A stretch of 64,000 nucleotides of DNA, taken from NCBI RefSeq assembly GCF_947500765.1, contig NZ_CANMTH010000009.1, positions 92,245 through 156,244 on the forward strand, written 5' to 3'. The translations under genes and the position numbers were made by a program. The notes below the pieces were generated by a model, which saw only the letters and a list, made by a program, of their open reading frames with translations, had not been told where the DNA came from and did not search any database. The DNA is from an uncultured Formosa sp. Lineage in GTDB: Bacteria > Bacteroidota > Bacteroidia > Flavobacteriales > Flavobacteriaceae. Below are positions 1 through 8,285 of the stretch, one piece after another (the stretch's first letter is position 1; each line of letters starts with the position of its first letter).

Positions 1-1634
1 TAATAGGGTTCCATACTTACGATTATGAACGTCATTTCTTAAGCTCAATAAAACGAATTTTAAGACTTGAAGTGAGTTTTAATAATATAGATTATTTAGA
101 CCGTACGGTTACTGTAGATTCTTTTCCTATGGGAATTGATTATAATAAATTCTATAATGCAGCCCTAGTTAACGATACACAACAAAAAAAAGAACGTTCA
201 GAATTACAACGCCGTTTAGACGAACATATAAAATCGGCTTCCGACGCTAAAATTATACTTTCAATAGATCGTTTAGATTATACAAAAGGAATTCCTAATC
301 GCTTAAAAGCTTTCGAATATTTCTTAAATAAATACCCACAGTTTAAGGAAAAAGTAAGATTAATCTTATTAGCTGTACCTTCGCGTTCTAACGTGCCTCA
401 ATACCAGAAATTAAAACGCGACACAGATGAATTAGTCGGACGCATAAACGGAGAATTTTCAACAGTAAGTTGGACACCAATTTGGTATTTCTACCGTTCT
501 ATGCCGTTTGAAAACTTAATCGATTTATACACCACTTCAGACATTGCTTTAATTACACCCGTTCGTGATGGTATGAATTTAGTCGCTAAAGAATATGTAG
601 CAACCCGTACTAATCAAGATGGTGTACTTATTTTAAGTGAAATGACCGGTGCTTCTAAAGAAATGAATGAGGCACTTTTAATTAATCCTAATAATTTTGA
701 TCAGATAGCGGATACCATTAAACAAGCTATTGAAATGCCTATTGAAGAACAACAAACTAGAATTAAAATTCTTCAAGAACGATTAGAACGTTATAGTGTT
801 GAAAAATGGGCAGAAGAATTTTTAAAAGCACTAGAATCAACCAAAGAAAAAGAAAATGTATTTATTTCTAAACGTTTAAATAAAACATTAAAAAAAGATA
901 TTTCTAAAGCCTTTAGTTCTGCTAAAAAGAAACTTGTATTATTAGACTTTGATGGTACACTTGTTGGATTTAAAGACAATCCGAAAGATTGTAAACCAGA
1001 TGCTGAATTATTTGAATTACTAGACAAAATAAATGCTGTAGAAGGTGTGAAACTAGTTATTATTAGCGGAAGAGATCGTGAAACTTTTGAAGAATGGTTT
1101 GCAGAAAAAGACTATACTTTAGTTACAGACCACGGCGTTTGGCTTAAAGAATCAGGAAAAGATTGGATGATGCTAGAACATCTTAAAAACGATTGGATGG
1201 AAAACATACTTCCTGTTCTAGAAACCTTTGTAGATAGAACTCCTGGAACTTTTATTGAAAAGAAAAAATATTCTCTAGCATGGCATTATAGAAAAACAGA
1301 CCCAGAATTAGCTCAAACACGAACTATAGAACTCAATACAGTACTAAATAGTTTAATTGAAAATCATGGTCTTACGGTATTAAAAGGAAATAAAGTAACC
1401 GAAATAAAAAGTAGTAATGTAAATAAAGGACGTGCAGCATCTCGTTTACTAACGCAAGATAATTACGATTTCATGTTTGCTATAGGAGACGATTGGACAG
1501 ACGAATATATGTTTGAAGAATTACCATATTCTGCCTATACCGTTAAAGTTGGGTTTAAAAAAACAAATGCAAAATATCATGTAAAAAACACTGCAGAAGT
1601 ACGCGAACTATTAGATACTTTTACTAAATCTTAA
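1..1634 (+). CDS. Bifunctional trehalose-6-phosphate synthase/phosphatase, 3' part
   Basis: The frame is open from base 3 and already encodes a GT20 motif (GFHTYDYERHF, bases 6-38). The gene therefore starts upstream of the window, and the GTG at 72 is internal. The GT20 part carries SIDRLDYTKG and VRDGMNLVAKEY. A HAD phosphatase domain follows, with motif I DFDGT near base 950 and GDDWTDE near 1490. Such fusions make trehalose 6-phosphate from a sugar nucleotide and glucose 6-phosphate and then dephosphorylate it in the cytosol, combining OtsA and OtsB activities. Roughly 190 N-terminal residues lie outside. A peptidase gene follows after 20 bp on the same strand; no functional link is evident. 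Confidence 0.93.
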   Translation, partial: IGFHTYDYERHFLSSIKRILRLEVSFNNIDYLDRTVTVDSFPMGIDYNKFYNAALVNDTQQKKERSELQRRLDEHIKSASDAKIILSIDRLDYTKGIPNRLKAFEYFLNKYPQFKEKVRLILLAVPSRSNVPQYQKLKRDTDELVGRINGEFSTVSWTPIWYFYRSMPFENLIDLYTTSDIALITPVRDGMNLVAKEYVATRTNQDGVLILSEMTGASKEMNEALLINPNNFDQIADTIKQAIEMPIEEQQTRIKILQERLERYSVEKWAEEFLKALESTKEKENVFISKRLNKTLKKDISKAFSSAKKKLVLLDFDGTLVGFKDNPKDCKPDAELFELLDKINAVEGVKLVIISGRDRETFEEWFAEKDYTLVTDHGVWLKESGKDWMMLEHLKNDWMENILPVLETFVDRTPGTFIEKKKYSLAWHYRKTDPELAQTRTIELNTVLNSLIENHGLTVLKGNKVTEIKSSNVNKGRAASRLLTQDNYDFMFAIGDDWTDEYMFEELPYSAYTVKVGFKKTNAKYHVKNTAEVRELLDTFTKS

Positions 1635-1654
1635 ATTCAATTTCAATTTTATCT

Positions 1655-2995
1655 ATGACATATCGTTTATACTTATGTGCCATTTTAGGCCTAAGCAGTC
1701 TCATGCTATCTGCTCAAAATCATCAGCAAATTTATAATATTGTAGATGCTATTTCTGCAGATCGCATTCAACAAGACGTAAAAACATTGACCGAATTTGG
1801 TACACGTAATACATTTAGCGACACCATTTCTAATACTCGAGGTATAGGAGCTGCAAGACGTTGGATTAAAAATGAATTTAATTCTATTTCTAACACCTGT
1901 AACTCTTGTCTTAAAGTGTTTTATCAGAAAGACTTTGTTACTAAAGAAGGAAATCCTCGAGTACCTCACGATGCTTGGGTTGTAAATGTAGTCGCGATTC
2001 AGAAAGGGACAAAATATCCAAATCGTTATATTATTATGACGGGCGATATAGATTCTAGAGCTAGTAATACTATGGACTTTACAACTGATGCTCCTGGTGC
2101 AAATGACAATGCTTCGGGTATGGCCGGAACTATTGAAGCAGCTCGTGTATTATCGCAATACCAATTTGAAAGTAGCATTGTCTATTTAGGATTATCTGGC
2201 GAAGAACAAGGCTTATTTGGTGGTGCCGGATTTGCTGCTTATGCTAAAGCAAATAATTGGGATATTATAGGCGTGTTTAATAACGACATGATTGGTAATA
2301 TTGAAGGTGTAGATGGAGTGATTGACAATAGATCTTTTCGAATTTTTTCTGAACCTGTGCCACCTACAGAAACAGAACGCGAACGTAAAATGCGCCGTTT
2401 TTACGGTGGTGAAGTCGATGGAGTTTCGCGTCAGTTAGCGAGATACATATACAAAACAACAAAAACGTATATGCCAGAAATGAATCCTATAATGATTTAC
2501 AGATTAGATCGTTTTGGAAGAGGTGGTCACCATCGTCCGTTTAACGATTTAGGTTTTGCTGGTATCCGAATTATGGAAGCTCATGAAAACTATACCCAAC
2601 AACATCAAGATGTGCGTACAGAAAACGGCATTGAATATGGTGATACTTTTGAGCATGTAAATTTTGATTACACTAAAAAATTAACCGCTGTAAATGCTAT
2701 TAATTTAGCCTCTTTAGCTTCGTCTGCTCCTGCTCCTACTACAGTAGCTATTGGAGGAATTGTTGAAGCGGCAGCAAAATTAAAATGGAATACAGTAAAA
2801 GGTGCCGTGGGTTACAAAATATATTGGAGAGATACAACCTCGCCCACTTGGGATTATAGCAGATCTGTAGGAAATGTTACAGAGTTTACGTTAAACGGTA
2901 TTGTTATAGACAATTATTATTTTGGAGTCGCATCTATCAATAAAAATGGCTTTGAAAGTCCTGTTGTTTTCCCCAATGCAATTATAAAAAAATAA
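1655..2995 (+). CDS. Secreted M28 family zinc peptidase with C-terminal FnIII-like domain
   Basis: This 446-residue protein has a signal peptide (about residues 1-20, ending SAQ), so it is exported. The peptidase core shows the usual M28 metal-ligand order: GDIDSR (130-135), APGANDNASG with Asp151, SGEEQG with Glu183/Glu184, NNDMIG with Asp211, and a late His-rich segment (GHHRPFND, then EAHENYTQQHQ). In most M28 enzymes the first site reads HxD; here the His is Asp131, which could still bind metal. The last ~90 residues look like a fibronectin type III domain. It is probably an aminopeptidase or related exopeptidase. The M1 peptidase gene begins 21 bp downstream, so the two may be co-transcribed. 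Confidence 0.85.
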   Translation: MTYRLYLCAILGLSSLMLSAQNHQQIYNIVDAISADRIQQDVKTLTEFGTRNTFSDTISNTRGIGAARRWIKNEFNSISNTCNSCLKVFYQKDFVTKEGNPRVPHDAWVVNVVAIQKGTKYPNRYIIMTGDIDSRASNTMDFTTDAPGANDNASGMAGTIEAARVLSQYQFESSIVYLGLSGEEQGLFGGAGFAAYAKANNWDIIGVFNNDMIGNIEGVDGVIDNRSFRIFSEPVPPTETERERKMRRFYGGEVDGVSRQLARYIYKTTKTYMPEMNPIMIYRLDRFGRGGHHRPFNDLGFAGIRIMEAHENYTQQHQDVRTENGIEYGDTFEHVNFDYTKKLTAVNAINLASLASSAPAPTTVAIGGIVEAAAKLKWNTVKGAVGYKIYWRDTTSPTWDYSRSVGNVTEFTLNGIVIDNYYFGVASINKNGFESPVVFPNAIIKK

Positions 2996-3016
2996 ATTAT
3001 TTTAAAATTTTCAACA

Positions 3017-4654
3017 TTGAAAAAACTTAATATTCTTCTCCTCTTTATTCTATGTGTTTCAACTTCTGCATTTAGTCAAATGTTGTCAAACAAAAAGAGT
3101 TTCACACATCAAGATACACTTCGCGGAAGTATAACTCCTGAACGTGCTTGGTGGGATTTAACATATTATCATTTAAACGTAGAAGTTAAACCTGAAAACA
3201 AATTTATTTCTGGACAAAACACCATTCAATATACCGTTTTAGAACCTGCTAATGTGCTTCAAATTGATTTACAAGATCCTTTAAAAATTATAAAAGTAAC
3301 ACAAGACGGAAAAACATTACAAGTTATTGACGATGGAAATGCTCATTTTATAACCCTTACCAAACCACAGCGTAAAGGTGCAGTAAATGCAATAGAAGTG
3401 TATTACGAAGGGCATCCCAAAGAAGCTATTAGAGCACCTTGGGATGGTGGTTTTTCTTGGAAAAAAGATGATCATGGAAATGATTTTATTGCCACATCTT
3501 GTCAAGGTTTAGGAGCTAGTGTTTGGTGGCCATGTAAAGACCACATGTACGACGAAGTAGATAGTATGGATATTAGTATAACGACACCTAAAAATTTAAT
3601 GGATGTTTCTAACGGAAGACTAACAGATACAAAAACGTTAAGCGATGGCAGAAAAACATATACTTGGTCGGTAAAAAATCCAATTAATAATTATGGTGTA
3701 AACGTAAATATTGGTGATTATGTTCATTTTTCAGAAGTCTATCCTGGAGAAAATGGGCCTTTAGATATGAATTATTATGTACTAAGAGATAATCTTAAGA
3801 AAGCAAAAAAGCACTTTAAAGACGCTCCTAAAATGATGAAAGCTTTCGAGCATTGGTTCGGACCTTATCCTTTTTACGAAGATGGTTATAAACTAGTTGA
3901 AGTACCTTATTTAGGTATGGAGCATCAAAGTTCTGTAACGTACGGAAATAAGTTTAAAAACGGATATTTAGGCCGTGATTTATCTGGAACAGGTTGGGGG
4001 TTAAAATTTGATTTTATTATTATTCACGAATCAGGTCACGAATGGTTTGCCAATAATATTACCGATATTGATATTGCTGATATGTGGATTCATGAAAGTT
4101 TCACAGCTTATTCTGAAAACTTATTTTTAGATTATTATTACGGAAAAGAAGCTTCTGCAGCATATGCTATAGGAACACGTAAATCTATTATAAACAATAA
4201 ACCAATTATTGGAGTTTATGATGTAAATAGTGAAGGTTCTGGAGATATGTATTATAAAGGCGCAAATATGTTACATACTTTACGACAGTTAATAGAAGAT
4301 GACGAAAAGTGGAGACAGATTTTACGAGGCATGAACACAACATTCTATCACCAAACTGTTAACACAAAGCAAATTGAAAATTATTTAAGTCATGAAACAG
4401 GTATAGATTTAACCGAGTTTTTCAATCAGTATTTAAGAGATATTCGCATTCCTACTTTAGAATATAAAATTAAAAATAACACATTACATTACCATTGGAC
4501 AAATATTGTTACTGGTTTCGATATGCCTATTCAAATGACTTTAGATGGAAAATCGCAATGGATACACCCTACTGCCGAATGGAAAACAAAGGCTATAAAA
4601 GATAAAAATTTAGAAATTGATCCTGATTTTTATGTAGAGTATAATAAGCTATAA
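3017..4654 (+). CDS. Secreted M1 family aminopeptidase
   Basis: The gene starts with TTG, giving MKKLNILLLF and a clear signal peptide ending AFSQ (residue 21). The zinc site is complete: His337-Glu338-x2-His341-x18-Glu360 (HESGHEW then WIHESFTAYSE). The exopeptidase motif is present as GMEH (300-303), and a YYKGANML segment supplies the likely catalytic Tyr. At 545 residues it has the beta-saddle and thermolysin-like domains but not the large helical C-terminal domain of ERAP/PepN types. It is predicted to remove N-terminal residues from peptides outside the inner membrane. It ends at a strong bidirectional hairpin shared with the convergent MoxR gene. Confidence 0.92.
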   Translation: MKKLNILLLFILCVSTSAFSQMLSNKKSFTHQDTLRGSITPERAWWDLTYYHLNVEVKPENKFISGQNTIQYTVLEPANVLQIDLQDPLKIIKVTQDGKTLQVIDDGNAHFITLTKPQRKGAVNAIEVYYEGHPKEAIRAPWDGGFSWKKDDHGNDFIATSCQGLGASVWWPCKDHMYDEVDSMDISITTPKNLMDVSNGRLTDTKTLSDGRKTYTWSVKNPINNYGVNVNIGDYVHFSEVYPGENGPLDMNYYVLRDNLKKAKKHFKDAPKMMKAFEHWFGPYPFYEDGYKLVEVPYLGMEHQSSVTYGNKFKNGYLGRDLSGTGWGLKFDFIIIHESGHEWFANNITDIDIADMWIHESFTAYSENLFLDYYYGKEASAAYAIGTRKSIINNKPIIGVYDVNSEGSGDMYYKGANMLHTLRQLIEDDEKWRQILRGMNTTFYHQTVNTKQIENYLSHETGIDLTEFFNQYLRDIRIPTLEYKIKNNTLHYHWTNIVTGFDMPIQMTLDGKSQWIHPTAEWKTKAIKDKNLEIDPDFYVEYNKL

Positions 4655-4655
4655 C

Positions 4656-4691
4656 AAAAAAAAAGCCATCTTTAAAAGATAGCTTTTTTTT
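4656..4691. terminator. Bidirectional rho-independent terminator
   Basis: A run of A, then a hairpin (AAGC-C-ATCTT / AAGAT-A-GCTT with one C/A mismatch), then a run of T. It lies between the convergent M1 peptidase and MoxR genes and can serve both strands. Confidence 0.8.
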
Positions 4692-4709
4692 TATATCTGA
4701 CTTTTTTAT

Positions 4710-6176
4710 TTACAATCCGCTAATATAACTTCCGTAAGGATCTTTAAACTGAATCCCTTCTGTAAAACGATATTTACTTAATTTATTAAATTGTACTAAT
4801 CCCCAAAGCACAAATTCTTTTATAATATAGTGTTCGTCTTTGTTTAAATCTGGCTGATATGTATTGATTAAATCTTGCAATGGTGTTACAGCATCTAATG
4901 TTGATTTATAAGTAACTTCATCTAAATCGTCTAGCAATTCAAAACCTTCAGAATTATTAAAAAACCAAGAAACAATCGCATCATAAGGCGATTCTTCATC
5001 TTGTTTTTCTAACTTTTCAATCTTCGGAAAAAACTTCGGAAACAATGTTTGTACCGCATCACCTATTAAATTAAAAGCGACAACAGAAGCACCTTCTTGT
5101 TCGCCTTCGTAAACCAGTTCTACTTTTCCAGTGATTGCAGGAATAATACCTACAAAATCGCTAAGTCTAATTGCTGTTTTATCATCTCCTGAAATTAATG
5201 CTCTACGCTCGGCGGTGCTTACCAAATTTTCTAAAGCTGTAATTCCTAAACGTGCACTTACACCACTTTTTGCGTCAATAAATTCGCTATCTCGTGCTTC
5301 GAAAACAATTTGTTCTAGGATATCTTTTACCAATTCTGGAACAACAACACGTTCTGTTTGATTTTTATTTAGCTTAGCTTCCTGAGCTGTAATTTTTTTA
5401 GCCGTTTCAATATCCATTGGATAATGTGTAATAATCTGTGAACCAATTCTATCTTTTAATGGCGTTACTATACTACCTCTATTGGTATAATCTTCAGGGT
5501 TTGCTGTAAACACAAACTGAATATCTAAAGGCATTCTTAACTTAAATCCACGAATTTGAATATCTCCTTCTTGAAGAATATTAAATAGTGCTACTTGAAT
5601 TCTGGCTTGTAAATCTGGTAATTCGTTAATTACAAAAATACATCGGTTTGCTCTAGGAATCATCCCATAATGAATTACACGATCGTCTGCGTAACTCAAT
5701 TTTAAATGCGCTGCTTTAATGGGATCTACATCACCAATAAGATCGGCTACTGTTACATCTGGCGTTGCTAATTTTTCGGCAAAGCGTTCTTTTTTTGGTA
5801 ACCAAGAAATTGGCGTATCGTCACCTTTCTCTTCGATTAATTCTGTTGCAAATCTTGAAATAGGTTGTAACGGATCGTCATTAATTTCAGAACCTTCTAC
5901 AACTGGAATAAAATCGTCTAACAAATTCACCATTAAACGTGCTAAACGCGTTTTTGCTTGTCCGCGTAATCCAAGTAAATTAATATTATGTCGGGATAAA
6001 ATAGCACGTTCTAATTCTGGAATTACAGTATTTTCATACCCATGAACGCCTTCAAAAGTAACTTCATTGTTCTTTAATCTTTCAATTAAATTATCACGTA
6101 ATTCATCTTTAATCGATTTACTTTTATACCCTGAAGTTTTTAAAGCTCCTAATGTTTTTATATTTTCAATTTTCAT
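4710..6176 (-). CDS. MoxR/magnesium-chelatase-type AAA+ ATPase
   Basis: 488 residues. The Walker A motif GLRGQAKT (69-76) has the Ala-Lys form common in MoxR proteins. A Walker B-like segment follows (CIFVINELPDL), and PLKDRIGSQIITHYP fits the sensor/arginine-finger region. The VWA-domain gene lies upstream on the same strand, separated by about 80 bp; MoxR ATPases typically work with such partners in chaperone-like insertion or remodelling reactions. It resembles BchI/ChlI subunits, but no chlorophyll or cobalamin gene is nearby, so a true chelatase role is unlikely. The substrate cannot be inferred. Confidence 0.85.
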   Translation of the reverse strand: MKIENIKTLGALKTSGYKSKSIKDELRDNLIERLKNNEVTFEGVHGYENTVIPELERAILSRHNINLLGLRGQAKTRLARLMVNLLDDFIPVVEGSEINDDPLQPISRFATELIEEKGDDTPISWLPKKERFAEKLATPDVTVADLIGDVDPIKAAHLKLSYADDRVIHYGMIPRANRCIFVINELPDLQARIQVALFNILQEGDIQIRGFKLRMPLDIQFVFTANPEDYTNRGSIVTPLKDRIGSQIITHYPMDIETAKKITAQEAKLNKNQTERVVVPELVKDILEQIVFEARDSEFIDAKSGVSARLGITALENLVSTAERRALISGDDKTAIRLSDFVGIIPAITGKVELVYEGEQEGASVVAFNLIGDAVQTLFPKFFPKIEKLEKQDEESPYDAIVSWFFNNSEGFELLDDLDEVTYKSTLDAVTPLQDLINTYQPDLNKDEHYIIKEFVLWGLVQFNKLSKYRFTEGIQFKDPYGSYISGL

Positions 6177-6257
6177 ATATGTATGTTTTTAGAAATTAAT
6201 TTAAGATTCAAAAAAAACTAAATATTGTATTTTCTTATGTCTCTTTGTTTTAATCTC

Positions 6258-7382
6258 TTAACCTTTAATTCGTTTTTTTCTATTAGTTTCGTAATCTTCA
6301 AAAATCATTTCTCCTAAACCTTTTAAGCCGGTGTAAAATGCTTTTCCTTGATTCGCTTTTGTAAATTCTTGCACAAACTGAGTTAAATACGGGTCTTTCG
6401 CAATCATAAATGTGGTAATTGGAATGTGTAATCTTCTAGCCTGTTGCGCAGAATCGTAGCATTTATTTACAATAAATTCGTCTAATCCCATACTATTTTT
6501 ATAATACTGCCCGTCTGGCATACGCAAGCAACTTGGTTTTCCATCTGTAATCATAAAAATTTGCTTATTAGTATGTCGTTTTCGTCTTAACACATCCATG
6601 GCCAATTGCAATCCTGCCACTGTATTAGTATGATATGGTCCTACTTTTAAATATGGTAAATCTTTAATTTCGATAAGCCAAGCATCGTTTCCAAAAACTA
6701 AAATATCTAAAGTGTCTTTTGGGTATCGTGTTGTAATTAATTCGGCTAATGCCATCGCTACCTTTTTTGCAGGCGTAATACGATCTTCTCCATAAAGAAT
6801 CATACTGTGGCTTATATCGATCATGAGTACAGTACTCATTTGTGATTTATGAAGTGTTTCTTCGACTACCAAATCATCTTCAGTTAGATTAAAGCTTCCG
6901 ATGCCATGATTAATTTGTGCATTCTTCAAGCTTTCAGTAATCGATACTTTATCTAAAGCATCTCCAAATTGATAGCCTCTAAATTCGCCCGTATGCTCAT
7001 CTCCTGTTCCTAAAGATTTGCTTTTATGGCTACCAGAACCATTTCGTTTTAGTTTTCCGAAAATGTTATTTAAAGCTTGTTGCCTAATTGCACGTTCTGT
7101 TTTTGCAGTTATTATTGTTCCGCCCGAACCATTTTTGTCTATTTCATCTTTTATATAACCTTTCTTTTTAAGGTCTTCAATAAAATTGTCTATAGTATAT
7201 TCTGCGGTTGTAAGTTTATATTCTTTATCTAATTCTCGCAACCAACTTATGGCTTCATCAAAGTCTCCAGAAGTGTGCGTAATTAATTCTTTAAATATTT
7301 CAAAAAGAGTATCGAAAGGGGATTTATTTTCCGCTTCAAAAACCTGAAATACAAAGCCTTTTTTGTGAATTGTTTTTTTCAT
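6258..7382 (-). CDS. VWA-domain protein, partner of MoxR-type ATPase
   Basis: 374 residues. The C-terminal half is a von Willebrand A fold with the metal-binding MIDAS motif DISHS near residue 186, followed by the later Thr/Asp elements (MITDGKPS). The N-terminal part is charged and helical with no recognised domain; a Gly/Ser-rich linker (NGSGSHKSKSLGTG) separates the halves. No signal peptide or membrane helix is visible, so it is cytoplasmic. The gene order VWA then MoxR ATPase on one strand is the standard pairing. It parallels BchD/ChlD architecture, without evidence for tetrapyrrole metabolism. Confidence 0.82.
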   Translation of the reverse strand: MKKTIHKKGFVFQVFEAENKSPFDTLFEIFKELITHTSGDFDEAISWLRELDKEYKLTTAEYTIDNFIEDLKKKGYIKDEIDKNGSGGTIITAKTERAIRQQALNNIFGKLKRNGSGSHKSKSLGTGDEHTGEFRGYQFGDALDKVSITESLKNAQINHGIGSFNLTEDDLVVEETLHKSQMSTVLMIDISHSMILYGEDRITPAKKVAMALAELITTRYPKDTLDILVFGNDAWLIEIKDLPYLKVGPYHTNTVAGLQLAMDVLRRKRHTNKQIFMITDGKPSCLRMPDGQYYKNSMGLDEFIVNKCYDSAQQARRLHIPITTFMIAKDPYLTQFVQEFTKANQGKAFYTGLKGLGEMIFEDYETNRKKRIKG

Positions 7383-7512
7383 AGCATTATAAAAATAGTA
7401 ATTAAAGAAAGAAATCTTTACGCTTTCACATAACTTTATAACTAAAAAAAGTTGAATCGCTTTTCACAGCTATTCAACTTTATACTTTTTAAAAACATGA
7501 ATTAAATTAGGG

Positions 7513-8196
7513 TTATTCCATTAACTCTAATCCTTCTTGATTCATTATTTGTATCTTCTTTCCTGAGGTTTTAATTAAACCTTCTTTTTTAAACTGAGAG
7601 AGTGTTCTAATTACAGACTCTGTTGCTGTACCTACAATACTTGCAAAATCGTCTCTAGATAACGGTACTTTTAAATGACTACTTTCATCTACTCCAAAAT
7701 TATTATATAAATACAGAATAATTTCGGCTAAACGTTTTCTAACAGATTTCTGCGCCATATTTACAATAGCAATTTCTGCTTCTTTTAGATCTGTAGCCAT
7801 ACGTTTTAAAACACTAAAAGAAAATTCGTTATTTTTTAATAAGTCTTGTAAAATTTCTTGTTTTGGAATAAAACAAACTTCCATATCGTTTAACGCAGTA
7901 GCCGTTAAGTTAGCGGTTTGGTTAATAATTACCGAACGTTGCCCTAGAAGCTCCCCTTTTATAACCAATTTTACAACTTGGTCTTTTCCTTTTTCTGTTA
8001 ATTTAGTTAATTTACAAACTCCAGAGCTAATGCAATACACACCATTAAGCATATCCCCTTCTTTAAAGACAACTTCACCTTTTTTAATTGTTTTTGTTAC
8101 TTTACAACCAGAAATGGCTTTTATCTCTTCTCCCTTCAACATTTTTAAAGCACTAAGCTTCCTCACCATGCATTGTTCGCAATCACTCATTCTCAA
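7513..8196 (-). CDS. Crp/Fnr family transcriptional regulator (Fnr-like)
   Basis: 227 residues: a cyclic-nucleotide-binding-like sensor domain and a C-terminal winged helix. The N-terminus has Cys6-x2-Cys9 (DCEQC) plus Cys31, Cys55 and Cys61, which could hold an oxygen-sensing iron-sulfur cluster as in FNR; this is not proven by sequence. The recognition helix reads TATESVIRTLSQF, keeping the Glu and Arg of FNR (ETISR) but with Ile in place of its Ser, which fits a half-site other than TTGAT. It is divergent from the cbb3 operon and an ATGAY-N4-RTCAT palindrome lies between them, so it probably controls that operon and itself. A second Met at codon 3 (8190) is an alternative start. Confidence 0.88.
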   Translation of the reverse strand: MRMSDCEQCMVRKLSALKMLKGEEIKAISGCKVTKTIKKGEVVFKEGDMLNGVYCISSGVCKLTKLTEKGKDQVVKLVIKGELLGQRSVIINQTANLTATALNDMEVCFIPKQEILQDLLKNNEFSFSVLKRMATDLKEAEIAIVNMAQKSVRKRLAEIILYLYNNFGVDESSHLKVPLSRDDFASIVGTATESVIRTLSQFKKEGLIKTSGKKIQIMNQEGLELME

Positions 8197-8212
8197 AAAA
8201 TTTAATTAGAGA

Positions 8213-8220
8213 CAAAAGTA
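8213..8220 (-). promoter_or_regulatory. -7 element of the fnr-like gene
   Basis: CAAAAGTA on the plus strand is TACTTTTG on the minus strand, a full match to the Bacteroidetes -7 consensus TAnnTTTG. It sits 17-24 bp before the start codon. No well-spaced -33 TTTG is visible; the palindrome at 8229-8242 overlaps where it would lie, suggesting autoregulation. Confidence 0.45.
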
Positions 8221-8228
8221 GTAAATCC

Positions 8229-8242
8229 ATGACAATTATCAT
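8229..8242. promoter_or_regulatory. Fnr-like operator (ATGAC-AATT-ATCAT)
   Basis: A 14-bp near-palindrome of the form ATGAY-N4-RTCAT between the divergent fnr-like and ccoI genes. It abuts the ccoI -7 element and overlaps the expected -33 region of the fnr-like gene. The same pattern occurs before ccoS and before the gene at 44645-46456, which supports a real binding site. Binding by the adjacent regulator is inferred. Confidence 0.55.
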
Positions 8243-8249
8243 ATTTTTG
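8242..8249 (+). promoter_or_regulatory. -7 element of the ccoI operon
   Basis: TATTTTTG matches TAnnTTTG and lies about 37 bp upstream of the ccoI ATG. The Fnr-like palindrome overlaps its first base, so occupancy would cover the -33 to -7 spacer. Confidence 0.45.
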
Positions 8250-8285
8250 TAAGCTCCTATTTTAAACCTTTGGAGAATAAAAAAG

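Noticed and set aside
72..74. GTG as start of the trehalose gene
   Set aside because: Conserved GT20 residues are encoded upstream in the same frame from base 3.
4710..7382. Magnesium or cobalt chelatase subunits
   Set aside because: ATPase/VWA pairing is generic MoxR type and no tetrapyrrole gene is nearby.
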